Below are positions 44,100-55,739 of a stretch of DNA of 64,000 bases, one piece after another (position 1 is the stretch's first letter; every line of letters begins with the position of its first letter). Made by a program: the position numbers and the translations under genes. The DNA is from Endomychus coccineus (taxonomy: Eukaryota; Arthropoda; Insecta; Coleoptera; Endomychidae): NCBI GenBank assembly GCA_958510875.1, contig OY294070.1, forward strand, positions 5,766,001-5,830,000, read 5' to 3'. The notes beneath the pieces were generated by a model. The model made no database searches and was not told the origin of the DNA. It saw only the letters and a list, made by a program, of their open reading frames with translations.

Positions 44100-45235
44100 A
44101 AGGTCGCTTGTCTTCGATGGGTATCAAAACAGAGCTGAACGACACACAAATGTCACATGAGATTTTCGTTTGTGGCGCCATCTGTTCTATTTTTCAGGAA
44201 CTTTTCAACCTGCGCTCGTATGACAGATGTTCAGTTTCGTTGCGCTTCTTTCGAAGCTATTGTAATTTTGATTACATATTTGAACACAACGACCAAAGAT
44301 ATTTCGATGGGAATTCCTCCAAATCGAAGAAAATTGTCGGTAACTTGATTCCACCAAAATCCCCAAACCCGTACTTTTATTGTATAAGATTATGATGATA
44401 CTAATGACTGTTTGTCAATATGAACGAACATGCAGTAGAATTCGCATCACGTTATAGCGCTATAACGAATCGCATTTGCCTATCGTTATTAAAGTTATAA
44501 GCGTCGCAAAATAAAAAAAAATCGTTCTCAAAACTCCTGTGAAATAATGTCAGTATATAGTTATCGAAGTGTAGATTTGTGTCCATAATAGTAAAGTCTG
44601 AAAGTGTAAAGTTACTTTTTCAACCTTCTAGAGACGAAGAATATTATTGCGTGTGACGCTTATTTTCAAAATTGCCTGAATCCTTGAATTATTTAACCAC
44701 CATCGAGCATAATTAGATTTTAAAAGGTAAATTGGTCGTCTGGTCTGATGATTTCTCGGTAATTTCAAACTAGCAGTTCGAATAAGCATTTTTACAACTT
44801 TTAACTGCAATTTAATAGGCGTTTACTTATTTCTACAATGGACATCACGTTGCAGTAATTGACGAATATGGCAGTGTTGCATTCAATGTCCGTCAACATC
44901 ATAAAATTATACATGAAGAAATGCAGACACATGCGTGTGTATAAAACTGATGCAGACCTACCTTGAAGCTTGTATCCGATTATTTTTTATGTTTCGTCTA
45001 CCGCAAATGGCTAATACAGAAAACGAAATTACTTGTCTTTGTTCTCTGAGAATTCTTCTTTTTATTATTCCACTTTTTTAATCACCTATTTATTTTTTTA
45101 TTTTATAAATTTTCAGCAGTATCACTTTTTTCTTAATTCTAGATATCTGTCGATAAATACATTTAAATTCAATCGCATCGAAAAGCACAATTCGTGCATC
45201 ATTTACAAATTCACACTGTAATAGTAAAAAGTAAG
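44100..45235. other. Intergenic, nothing firm
   Basis: The first ~150 bp are probably the mariner 5' region. At 44445 a short palindrome (ACGTTATAGCGCTATAACG) is visible. Otherwise AT-rich with no gene recognised. Confidence 0.35.
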
Positions 45236-45239
45236 AAAT

Positions 45240-46135
45240 AATCACCCTTACCCACTAAAAATATTGTTAAAGTACTGAGTATCTTCCAGATACCAAGTAA
45301 CCATCATCAGAGTAAACGAAATTAGAAAACCAAACGTGCCTGCTTAAAAACTATTTGGGATTAATAATGCAAACAAAGGGTAACCTTCAGTTGGCGTTGT
45401 ATCGGAATTTAAAAAATTGGTAGAGCAAGACTGCTCCAAAACACCGAAGTTGATCTTAGAACTAGGAGAACCCGAAGGGTCTCCGTACAACCACACGAGT
45501 TGGTAGAATTGGACACGTTAATCAATGACAAGCTTCCGGAATCCGCAGACTTCTGGGAAATGAACGAGGCCGTGTATGGTGCCACAAAGTAACTCGTTCC
45601 GGAACAGCAGAGTGAGAAAACCGAACGTTGCCTACACAAAGTCGATGCCAAAATCCCGTCGGCGAGGCAGCAATGGTCTCGAATCCAGTGTGTGATGGAT
45701 TTTATTTCTAGCGGCAGGGCTTTCACGCCAAAAATTTGGCGTATAGCCACCAAACTGCACTGCCACCATCACACACTAAAACGTATAGTGTTGCATACCA
45801 TCAAGCAATATAGGATAGGATAGGATTCGAGCCCTGGGCGTAGTAAGGAGAAATCTGCCAAAGCTTTTTCAATCTCCACCGCCCACAATTGCTGCCCTCC
45901 CAACTGTGGAGGAGGTCGAGCAGTTCTGGAAAGGAGTGTACGAGTCACCGCGTCTCGACAGAATTGGTAACATTCAAGAGGGGTGTTTTCCAAGGAGACT
46001 CCTTGAGTCCGCCCTTGTTCAACATCTCACTGCTGCCGCTACTCTCCAGCAGAACCCGTGGATATTACTCTGGACTACCGAATGACCGCAAGCCTCAGAT
46101 CACCCATTTATTTTCATGGACCAGGCATTAATGTT
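45240..46135 (+). mobile_element. LINE RT fragment (GVFQGDSLSP type)
   Basis: 45240-45345 is the dispersed repeat also at 9830 and 15855. The following 700 bp contain decayed LINE coding: VTFKRGVFQGDSLSPPLFNI (RT box B) near 45970 and a trailing KPQITHLF, the approach to the Y-x-DD box. Several stops and frame changes. A different lineage from LINE family 1. Confidence 0.7.
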
Positions 46136-46450
46136 GAAAAAAAAGGTATAAATACATTCTTACATATGGTAAATAAATAAGGTAGACTTTTAGATAACTT
46201 CAGATACTCAGAAATTAATAAATATAAGCACAGTAATCTTTTACTCAGTAATCAGGTAGATTTTCATACTATATCCTTTATAATCTCTTTCCACATAAAC
46301 TAGCTCTCGCAAACTAATTAAAAGATTCCAATTCCTCAGTGTAAACAAACTGTATTCTTATAATCCGTATATTAGCTGTAAACAATATAAATTCCCAATT
46401 GTTAAGTCAGCCCCTTAGTTATTTTCTCTTCATATGTATACACAGCTACT
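46136..46450. other. Intergenic, nothing recognised
   Basis: About 300 bp of AT-rich sequence between a LINE fragment and the PLE target duplication. Confidence 0.4.
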
Positions 46451-46542
46451 ATTATCTTTGTAATAAGATTCTTGACCCAGTATGAATTATATATAAAAAT
46501 TCTCGGGAAATAGGTCACAATAACACTTTGTTTTAACTATTC

Positions 46543-46584
46543 GTCTTTACGTACGTTTCGGTCTCACGACCATCATCAGAAGAC
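46543..46584 (-). ncRNA. Hammerhead ribozyme motif (PLE copy 2, left)
   Basis: Intact CTGATGA, GGTC-GTGA-GACC, GAAAC, GUAC loop and GUA cleavage triplet, with helix I GTCTT/AAGAC. Confidence 0.82.
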
Positions 46585-46989
46585 TCACTATGTCTAAAAA
46601 GGGGGTTTATTAAAACTAATTATAGCACAAGCGTCCAAATCGCACAATTAAACTTCAATTAAAAGAGCCCACGCCGTCGAAACGAACAGAACCACGAATA
46701 ATCGAATTGTATCGTCAGAATTAATGTATAAAAAATTATTTTTTTGTAGTAAGAATCCGCTATTCAGTAATATTATTAAAATATATGAGTGCATATTGAT
46801 TGGTATTATCACAACAAATGAGAAGAACGAAGTTATTTGTCAAGTATCTACTTTCGAAACCAGATGTGTAGGATTTATGACAAGGCCCTTAAGAACGGTT
46901 TCAGGCCTGTACTGGGAAATAACTATTACGAATTCTTCCTAAAAACATTTTCTACACTTATAAAGACGTATGTAAGAATTTGCAAGAGA

Positions 46990-47755
46990 TTATTTAATCA
47001 AATTAGTATAAATATGACTTAGATTTTGTGTGTCTACCCTATGATTTACAGATTTGGGGTCCCGTTTTATGTGAATCATCTCCAGGATAGATCTTTTATA
47101 ATAATTGGTTTCCTTAGTTAAGATATTAACATTTTTGTAATCAAATTGATGGTTATAATCAAAGCAATGCTTAGCAAGGGCGGTGGAATTTTCTAAGTTG
47201 TTATTTCTTGTGCTATATTTATGGCCGTACATTCTTTTTTGTAAATATTGTTTAGAGATTCCAGTATAGGTTCCATCACAATCTAAACAATAAATTCCGA
47301 TTGATCTAGAGGTGTGTGGTTTTTAATCTCTGCCCAACGTTTTTTGATGCTATTCAATGCCAAAACAACAGGTATATTTGTAAATAAAGAAACAACGTCC
47401 AAGGAAATCAGTTGATGGTTTACGGGTACGGATTGATTTTTTATAAATTCATTAAAGTGCCATGAATCTTTTACATAGAATTCATTTTTTCCTATTATAT
47501 TATTGATAGATTTTGATAGAAATTTTGATAAATTGTAAGTGGGCGCTCCAATATTACTAACAATGGGTCTTAGAGGTATATCATTTTTATGCAGTTTGGG
47601 AAGCCCATAGATATAAGGTGCTAGCCCATTATGGCAAATTAATTAATTTTTTAATTCAATAGGGATTATCTTATTCTTATGCCATTTATTTATCAATTTA
47701 TTCATGTTGTTTTGTACTGATAAAGTAGGATCAGACAACTTATAAAAAATTAAAA
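46990..47755 (-). pseudogene. Inverted, internally deleted PLE coding copy
   Basis: The minus strand holds the 80-residue C-terminal endonuclease end (MYGHKYSTRNNNLENSTALA), then near 47290 jumps to the RT N-terminal part (PLDQSEF, LDVVSLFTNIP, YGLPKLHK) as far as 47755. The deletion removes the RT catalytic box, so this arm cannot make an enzyme. Confidence 0.85.
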
Positions 47756-47816
47756 ATTAAAATCTGATCCTACTTTATCAGTACAAAACAACATGAATAA
47801 ATTGATAAATAAATGA

Positions 47817-49307
47817 CATAAGAATAAGATAATCCCTATTGAATTAAAAAATAAATTAATTTGCCATAATGGGCTAGCACCTTATATCTATGGGCTTCCC
47901 AAACTGCATAAAAATGATATACCTCTAAGACCCATTGTTAGTAATATTGGAGCGCCCACTTACAATTTATCAAAATTTCTATCAAAATCTATCAATAATA
48001 TAATAGGAAAAAATGAATTCTATGTAAAAGATTCATGGCACTTTAATGAATTTATAAAAAATCAATCCGTACCCGTAAACCATCAACTGATTTCCTTGGA
48101 CGTTGTTTCTTTATTTACAAATATACCTGTTGTTTTGGCATTGAATAGCATCAAAAAACGTTGGGCAGAGATTAAAAACCACACACCTCTAGATCAATCG
48201 GAATTTATAAATGCTGTAAAATTTTGTTTAGAATGCACATACTTTCAGTATGGTGAGCAATTTTTTGGACAAATATTCGGCACAGCAATGGGATCTCCTA
48301 TTTCAGCTACCATTGCTAACCTCGTTATGGAGTGCCTAGAGGAATCTGTTATGAGTTCATTAGATTTCCGGCCTGTATTCTTTAAACGGTATGTAGACGA
48401 TTGCCTTATGTGTGTTCCCAACGATAAAATTCAATATGTAATTGATAAATTTAACAATTTTCACTGTAAACTTCAATTCACTTGTGAAATAGAATTAAAC
48501 AATAACATAAATTTCCTAGATATGAACATTAGGCATGATGCTGATGGAAGAATAAAAACCTCTTGGTTTACTAAAGAAGTATGGTCTCAACGTTATCTTC
48601 ACTTCAATTCCGTTGCACCAGCTTGTTATAAAAAAAGTGTCATAAACAGCCTTACAGATCGCGCGATAAAATTGTCCCACGCAGATGACCGCCCCAAAAA
48701 TTTAAAAATTGTTCGTACTACAGTAGAATTGAATGGCTACCCAAAAACTTTTTTCAATCCTATCATTAAAGAAAGAATAAACAAAATCTATAATGGTTCG
48801 TCTAATAAAAATAACATAAAAGGTAATACAGACAATTTTATAACTCTACCTTACATTCCGGAGACCTCAGAGAAAATCAAAAAATGTTTGAAAAAGTATG
48901 ATATAAATGTTGCGCATAAACCTACTAACTGTGTTGGGAAATATTTCTCAAATCTAAAACCGTTAATACCCAAAGATAAACAAACCCACAGAGTGTATAA
49001 ATTGAATTGTTTAGATTGTGATGGAACCTATACTGGAATCTCTAAACAATATTTACAAAAAAGAATGTACGGCCATAAATATAGCACAAGAAATAACAAC
49101 TTAGAAAATTCCACCGCCCTTGCTAAGCATTGCTTTGATTATAACCATCAATTTGATTACAAAAATGTTAATATCTTAACTAAGGAAACGAATTATTATA
49201 AAAGATCTATCCTGGAGATGATTCACATAAAACGGGACCCCAAATCTGTAAATCATAGGGTAGACACACAAAATCTAAGTCATATTTATACTAATTTGAT
49301 TAAATAA
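47817..49307 (+). CDS. Penelope-like reverse transcriptase-GIY-YIG endonuclease, N-truncated
   Basis: A continuous frame of ~496 codons with no ATG near its start; a TGA at 47814-47816 corresponds to TGG in the inverted arm, so a tryptophan became a stop. Order: YGLPKLHK and PLRPIVSNIGAPTYNLS (RT motifs 1-2), LDVVSLFTNIP (motif A), GTAMGSPISATIANL (motif B), FKRYVDDCL (YVDD at 48390), FLDMNI, then the linker and a GIY-YIG nuclease with LNCLDCDGTYTGIS and the H...H...CF cluster. PLE enzymes copy RNA at a nicked target or chromosome end. The usual N-terminal part is missing. Confidence 0.9.
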   Translation, partial: HKNKIIPIELKNKLICHNGLAPYIYGLPKLHKNDIPLRPIVSNIGAPTYNLSKFLSKSINNIIGKNEFYVKDSWHFNEFIKNQSVPVNHQLISLDVVSLFTNIPVVLALNSIKKRWAEIKNHTPLDQSEFINAVKFCLECTYFQYGEQFFGQIFGTAMGSPISATIANLVMECLEESVMSSLDFRPVFFKRYVDDCLMCVPNDKIQYVIDKFNNFHCKLQFTCEIELNNNINFLDMNIRHDADGRIKTSWFTKEVWSQRYLHFNSVAPACYKKSVINSLTDRAIKLSHADDRPKNLKIVRTTVELNGYPKTFFNPIIKERINKIYNGSSNKNNIKGNTDNFITLPYIPETSEKIKKCLKKYDINVAHKPTNCVGKYFSNLKPLIPKDKQTHRVYKLNCLDCDGTYTGISKQYLQKRMYGHKYSTRNNNLENSTALAKHCFDYNHQFDYKNVNILTKETNYYKRSILEMIHIKRDPKSVNHRVDTQNLSHIYTNLIK

Positions 49308-49714
49308 TCTCTTGCAAATTCTTACATACGTCTTTATAAGTGTAGAAAATGTTTTTAGGAAGAATTCGTAATAGTTATTTCCCAGTACAGGCCTGAAACC
49401 GTTCTTAAGGGCCTTGTCATAAATCCTACACATCTGGTTTCGAAAGTAGATACTTGACAAATAACTTCGTTCTTCTCATTTGTTGTGAGAATACCAATCA
49501 ATATGCACTCATATATTTTAATAATATTACTGAATAGCGGATTCTTACTACAAAAAAATAATTTTTTATACATTAATTCTGACGATACAATTCGATTATT
49601 CGTGGTTCTGTTCGTTTCGACGGCGTGGGCTCTTTTAATTGAAGTTTAATTGTGCGATTTTTGGACGCTTGTGCTATAATTAGTTTTAATAAACCCCCTT
49701 TTTAGACATAGTGA

Positions 49715-49756
49715 GTCTTCTGATGATGGTCGTGAGACCGAAACGTACGTGAAGAC
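49715..49756 (+). ncRNA. Hammerhead motif with altered cleavage site (PLE copy 2, right)
   Basis: Helices and both conserved boxes are intact, but the triplet before the cleavage point is GUG rather than GUA. G at this position is known to block hammerhead self-cleavage. This is the copy next to the longest ORF. Confidence 0.8.
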
Positions 49757-49823
49757 GAATAGTTAAAACAAAGTGTTATTGTGACCTATTTCCCGAGAAT
49801 TTTTATATATAATTATCTTTGTA

Positions 49824-50840
49824 CGTAGTACCATTGTTCATCTGAAGAAGTCACTATGAGGGGAAACACGTCGTGTTTTCGTTCATTTTCATGATAAAAC
49901 TTCATTTTATTCAATGTTTCATCCAGTGTAGTGTTCATTTGTTATTAAAATGATCCTTCTCGTTTGACCTATATAGCATTTTCAATGTGACTGACAATTA
50001 ATTTTGCAAATTCCGTATTTGTAGCAGTCGGAAGCATTAACAAAGGTATTGCCTAAACGGGTTTCATAGCAAATATAGGTAAAAACATGGTATTTATAAA
50101 TATGTTTTGAAATCCTTGCTGATTCTAATACATTCAGAGTATAGCCTTTGTTAATCATGCAAGATACCTGACCTAAGGATAAAATAGTGACTACAATATC
50201 AATATTATGAAAATCTAAATCTTATTGCCTTTTGACATGGATTTCCATCAATAAGAAGTCGCTTTCCTCTGATCACGTTTCAAATCTGTATGAAGAGTGG
50301 ATTTGGATTCGGTGTATATGCCTTCAACTGTTTGGAATGTAACTGGACCTCCCCCGATATAATCAGGGTTCCATAAGAAATTAGAAGGTAGCTAAATTTC
50401 TATTTCCAATCCTGTAGTATCTACACCGATCAAATATTTTTCATCCTTAAGTTTGAAGGAATTTCTACGATATTCTATTTGAAAGGTCGTTGCTAAATAT
50501 AGGTTTACTGTTCCCAATTTGAGTAATGAATTAAAATCTCATTTTATAGAACGAAAGCTTAGATTTATAATGTTTTCGTCATTGTTTGCTAATAACGTTA
50601 TCTCAGAAAGAAAAAACTAGAATGTTTATTTTTAGGTACGTTCAATCATTGTGTTAATTAAAGAAGCAGACTATTGTAACATACATAATCAACAAAACAA
50701 ATATTATGAACGTACTCAACTACAACTTTTAATAGAATAGTTGAACAATATTTACTTTTTAAACAATAGAATAAGACAAGATTAAGTTTACGGTTGAAGA
50801 CACTGCTGAGATGAATTCCACTATCAATTCTTTCATTTCA
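49824..50840. other. Intergenic, nothing recognised
   Basis: AT-rich sequence; no repeat termini or coding motif identified. Confidence 0.4.
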
Positions 50841-50841
50841 A

Positions 50842-51230
50842 TTGGCCAAAAATTGTTCTGTTGACTACTTTACATCTCAGCAGCTCTTCCTAAACTACAA
50901 AGCACAGATTAGACCTGTCCTAAAGTACTGTTCACATGCTCATAGTTTGGCTCCCAAACATACGCTGAAGCTCTTGGATTATATCCAGAAGATAGCTATT
51001 CGTCTGATTGTTGATGTCACACTTACAAATTCATTGCCCTCTCTAGTACATCATAGAAAGGTGGGCTATTTCTCCCTCTATAGATATCCACCACGAATTT
51101 TTCTCGTGCCATCATGTTGTGTCCATTTTACAATTTTTACTAGATCTTTGGTAAAATTGTATTTATTGAATAATTCTCAAAATTTCTTCACTCTAAATAG
51201 TAAGATTATGTCATTTCGAAGATTTTAGGA
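50842..51230 (+). mobile_element. LINE family 1 C-terminal fragment
   Basis: Reads YFTSQQLFLNYKAQIRPVLK-YCSHAHSLAPKHTLKLLDYIQKIAIRLI, the post-RT region of family 1. Open for 128 codons but lacks all catalytic motifs. Confidence 0.8.
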
Positions 51231-51739
51231 AACTTTTAATAATTATAGATGATTTAACAAACCAAGAACTAAGACATAAAACATTGAAGATGCTGAAGAA
51301 GTTTCTGCAAATGTTGTTGCTATAAGTGTTTTGAATCCCTTTATTTCAAGCAGTCAAATTCAAACTGAAAATAATTTTCTTATAAACGAAATGAACGCAT
51401 AAATAAATGTTGGCTCACAATTTCCAAACACGGTATGTTATCCTGATTATATTTGGGGATATCTAGTTTCATTCACAAATGAATGTGCAGAACAAAATAT
51501 AAATTATTTTGTCAATAGTGGTTATCACAAAGCTCTTGTCGTCTCATGATGAACTAGATTTTTTATTCAAATTTCATGTAATTTAGGAATCAAGTATTTT
51601 ATAACATACCCAATATTTGTTCAATACTTAGAATAAGATATTGGAAATGGTCATCCTTCGCAAGCATTTGTTATTGTTCCTAGCTATGTAATTTTGATCA
51701 AGATGGAACTAGCTTTAAATACAGCTTGTGTCGTAGTTA
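51231..51739. other. Intergenic, nothing recognised
   Basis: AT-rich sequence leading to the TA target of the next element. Confidence 0.4.
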
Positions 51740-51741
51740 TA

Positions 51742-52708
51742 CCGGGATATCAAAAATTATCTTGGTCAAGGGTGGTTGTGGAATCTAAAACGTGTATCTT
51801 ACTTTACGTTTGAAATAATTATGTCATAATTAATTTGAAGTTTCTAAAAGTGCGAAATTTCGCAATTTTATACGAATATTGTAACACTCAGAAGTCTTTA
51901 GCGCTTTGGACTCCGGGATTTTCACGTGGCCTATCGAAATTAGAAGGTTCGAATTATCTAAAAACATAATTGCATGAACGCCAGACGTCCTATGTAATTA
52001 GCTACGAACGCAATCATTTTGACATATGCCTCGAGGAGCTCGCTGCGCGTAAGTTAGAGTTTATACATTTTATCTCGGTCTTGTTAATTTGGGGCCGTTT
52101 CTTGCGCCGTGTGACCGGCGCCAGTTGTAATAAAGTGTTTTTGGCTATGGGCCGCTAGCTTTTACCCGCTTCGTGTATATTTTAGTCGCGAGAAAATTCC
52201 CTTTGGTACGTCGCACGTTAGACGCGCGTAGCTGAGGTCTGAGAATAGCTCAAACTGTTTCAATTAAATTTTCCTATCTAATGGACATTTATCGAAGAAA
52301 GATGGGCCGTCGGGCACGGTCCGATACTAATTCTAACTACATGGAGCGAAAACGGCACGCGAAAAGTCGTCGTAAAGTCGTATTAGGTACAACCAGTTTG
52401 CACTTTTCTAACTCGCATGCTACGGGCTTCTCACGTGAACGTCATTCGATTTACGGAAAATTAACTATTTCTAAAGAGTTTTTGACCAGGATTGTGACTA
52501 TCACGACCTCTGAAAAGGTTCAAAGTTCACATAATTATTTCATAATTTGTAGTTCGTTATTGTTTTACAACTGAAATAAATAGGTATGAAATGTGTAGGT
52601 TATTGATGATGTCAGTGTGATAGTGACATTATTATTTCAAACGTAAAGTAAGACACACGTTTTAGATTCCACAACCACCCTTGACCAAGATAATTTTTGA
52701 TATCCCGG
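51742..52708. mobile_element. TA-flanked CCGGGATATC element, copy 2
   Basis: CCGGGATATC ends with TA on both sides; 967 bp. Nearly identical to 21574-22376 in inverted orientation but ~165 bp longer in the left part (about 51830-51990), so copy 1 is a deletion derivative or copy 2 has gained sequence. Confidence 0.85.
52281..52574 (+). other. 97-codon frame inside CCGGGATATC element, copy 2
   Basis: [20 protein letters not shown]..., same frame and length as in copy 1. Substitutions between the two are mostly non-synonymous. Function unknown. Confidence 0.35.
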
Positions 52709-52711
52709 TAG

Positions 52712-54360
52712 TAACGTATCGTATAATCAATTATATATAAAGAGTGTAGAGACGAAACCATTTATCGTTTCATCATCCTATAGATAAGAATGCAAGGAAT
52801 ATTTGAGACAATGTTGACGCGTTTTTAAATGCGTCGCCATCATTCGTTGCATGAACTTAGGGATCCCCGACTAGTTATTAGGATTACATAACAAGTTAGA
52901 TACTCTTCATACTATAGAGCTTGCTTGATAATAGGAATAATCAATGATTTTGGAATGAGAGAAATTCTGGAAAACTAATTTGAATTATATGAATCTGATG
53001 AAACATAACACTCGTTGGAATATATCAGACCATTTAATCTTATTTATTTAATATCAAATGAATATAAATTGAATTTCTAGATTATATAAAATGTTAATGA
53101 AGAATTAGCAAACACACTGATAAGATGAGGTTTGTGATAATCCTTATTTGCAAACTAATAATTAATATTTTGATCTGCACCTCTAGAATTGAAACTAGGG
53201 ATCCCCAAATATAATCAGGACAACATAACGTACTAGGAAGTTGTGAACCAGCATTTACACAATCTCATTTATAAGGAAATTTCAATAAAATCGTTGGAGA
53301 TATGCTTAAATGACACTGTTTAACTTTAGTTAGGTACGTAGGAGAAGGGGACAGAGCTGCGTCGCTAAGGTAAAGACAGTATTCCACAATATGTTTATTT
53401 ATTCATTTTACAGCAATGAGAGGTTGTAAACATTACTTACTTAATAAACACACAAAAAAATGGAAAAAGTTGAATCAAAGAACTATTTTTTTTTTTTTCA
53501 TACCACTTTTAATAATTACATGAAAACGTTACTAGGTATAGTTTCAAGTGCCATTATCAAGCAGACACAACATTATGAAGTAAACAATAAACAGTTAAAC
53601 GAAACCAGATTGGATGGTTCGCATGCCCCCCTTGCTGGTATTCCCAATAACGGGGGAGAGTGATCAATATGCCTCAGCATGCTTGACAATGAGGTAGGCC
53701 TAAGGGCAAGCGAGATGCTCTCGCTGAGTATGCAAAGTATCAGGATCACTTCTTTTTTTCTTTACAATTAATTGTGACGACAGTTACGAAGCATTCCCCA
53801 TCATTATGAAGTGTACAGCAACGAAAAATTTTGGTAACAAACGGAGGGAGAGAGAAAATTGTGATTCACGAATTGGTTAATATTTATTTATTTCTGTCAT
53901 TAAGTTGCCAGGAAGTAAGGGTTTCCATTATGTATGTATTTGTACAAATATGAGTAAATAAATGAATTAATTCAATTACCATGATGTATTCTATTTATAA
54001 CTTGAACTGAAATGGAACGGAAAAGACCTAATTTAAAAAGTAGATCTACTCGTAGTTTGTCACGTAATCCCAACATGAACATCTGATCACGCAAGATAAG
54101 AATGATTTCGGGCCGAATGCGTTCCACAATATTATTCTGTAAATAGCTTATCTGTGTGATGGTATATAACCAGAGTTACCAGACCGTGGCTTATAAATAA
54201 AAACAGTAGATATTATACTAGCAGACTATAGATAAGTGACTTTATCAGATAACAGTAATTATCTTTGAAGGAACTGCAAAGTAAATTAATATCACGCACT
54301 GTTTCAATTCCTTTAAACCATAGTAAATAATCGATTTGGAACAATTCAGCGCCGTTTTAT
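52712..54360. other. Intergenic; one GC-richer patch
   Basis: Mostly AT-rich. At 53600-53750 a GC-richer, repeat-like segment (CCCCTTGCTGGTATTCCC, CAATGAGGTAGGCCTAAGGG) differs from its surroundings, possibly a SINE or LINE end. The frame at 53460-53663 ends in it. No gene recognised. Confidence 0.35.
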
Positions 54361-54366
54361 CCAATA

Positions 54367-55383
54367 TAGTCCAGGCTATGAACCGAAGAATAAAAAAAAA
54401 CATGTAAGTTCGAATCAAAAATATTTTTTTTGCATTAGCTTCAGGAGGTTCTCAGGATCATTCATTCACCTTAAAACCTCTTGGGAACCCCAACCCCACC
54501 CATTGGGGGCGACATTTGCAACATGCCAAGTCTTGAATTGTATTTTCTACAAAAAAAGGTATTTTGGCATTTCGAGTGCACCTAGGAGGTTTTTTGGGTC
54601 GCTGAACACGAATCCGTAGCCAGATTTACTTGCAATCGTAGGGGTGATAAAATCGACGAAATTGGCCAATTTTGCACCCCTATATGTTATTTTGCAATTT
54701 ACGTGTTTTAGGCATTTCGAATGCACCAAGGAGGTTTTTTGGGTCGCTGAATACAATTCCGAAGCCAGATTTAATCGAATATCATCGTAGGGGTAGAACA
54801 TTCACCAAAATGGCTAATTTGACACGCTTCTAAATTTTTATTATTTTTGCATTTTAAAATCACTTCGGAGTAAATCTGGCGTCGGAATCGTATTCAGCGA
54901 CCCAAAAAAACTCCTTGGTGCATTCGAAATGCCAGAAACACGTAAATTGCAAAATAACATATAGGAGTGCAAAATTGGACAATTTCGTCGATTTTACCAC
55001 CCTTACGATGGATTGCAAGTGGCTACGGATTCGTGATCAGCGACCCAAAAAACCTCCTTGGTGCATTCGAAATGCCTAAAACACGTAAATTGCAAAATAA
55101 CATATTAGGGGTGTGAAATTGGCTACGGATTCGTGTTCAACAACCCAAAAAAAAACCCTTGGTGCACTCGAAATGCCAAAATACCTTTTTTGTAGAAAAT
55201 ACAGTTCAAGACTTGGAGATTTCGGGCCATTTTCACCCCCAATGGGTGGGGTTGGGGTTCCCAAGAGGTTTCAAGGTGTATGAATGATCCTGAGAACCTC
55301 CTGAAGCTAATGCAAAAAAAAAGTTTGATTCGAACATGTTTTTTTTTTATTATAGCTAAAATCCCGGTTCACAGCCTGGACTA
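54367..55383. mobile_element. Long foldback element B (140-bp module family)
   Basis: TAGTCCAGGCTATGAACCG at the left is mirrored by CGGTTCACAGCCTGGACTA at the right, with ATA on both flanks. The motif GGGTCGCTGAACACGAATCC occurs near 54596 and 54740, and inverted near 54890, 55022 and 55124. The 1,017-bp element is an imperfect palindrome with several internal modules. Frames at 54547 and 55076 are incidental. Confidence 0.78.
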
Positions 55384-55652
55384 ATAGGCTCACAAGGCGT
55401 AAACCCGCTTTGAATGAGGGCCCGTAAACACTGAAAAAAATTTATTTGTTTGCTTATAATAATTAATTGAAATTACTCTGGCCCACCAAGGCGTCGCGCG
55501 CGTATTAGTCGAGGAAACAGAGCATAAAAGTTCGAAAAAAAAATCAGCAAAAAAAGAATGTTACCAGTTTAATACTCTGTGAGTATTGTTCGTTTATTTA
55601 TTAATACAAAATTATTGAACTTTTGTATTGTAACTAACTGCATATTGAAATA

Positions 55653-55697
55653 AACGTTATTATTATTATTATTATATTATTATTATTATTATTATTT
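55653..55697. repeat. (TTA)n microsatellite
   Basis: About fifteen TTA units with one interruption (ATATTATT). Confidence 0.9.
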
Positions 55698-55739
55698 TTC
55701 CATGATATGCATTTCAGCATTTCTATAGAGGAAAATGTA

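Larger units (their letters stand above)
46463..49811 (+). mobile_element. Penelope-like element, head-to-head palindrome, 12-bp TSD
   Basis: Flanked by ATTATCTTTGTA (46451-46462 and 49812-49823). The right arm (about 47757-49811) carries the ORF and terminal region; the left arm (46463 to about 47740) is an inverted copy with an internal deletion of the part matching roughly 48210-49015. Centre: CTGATAAAGTAGGATCAGA and its inverse around a ~27-bp AT spacer. The arms are nearly identical, so the structure is young or homogenised. Confidence 0.92.

Noticed and set aside
43681..44395. 123-codon plus-strand frame near the mariner piece
   Set aside because: The minus strand encodes the mariner N-terminus (MEKSEFRVLIKHYF); the plus frame has no recognisable motif.
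46724..49573. Mirrored 72- and 61-codon frames near both PLE ends
   Set aside because: They translate the inverted 3' UTR of the PLE and appear twice only because of the palindrome.
51970..52158. 62-codon frame in CCGGGATATC copy 2 as a separate gene
   Set aside because: It covers the GC-rich block that is not open in copy 1, so it is not conserved.
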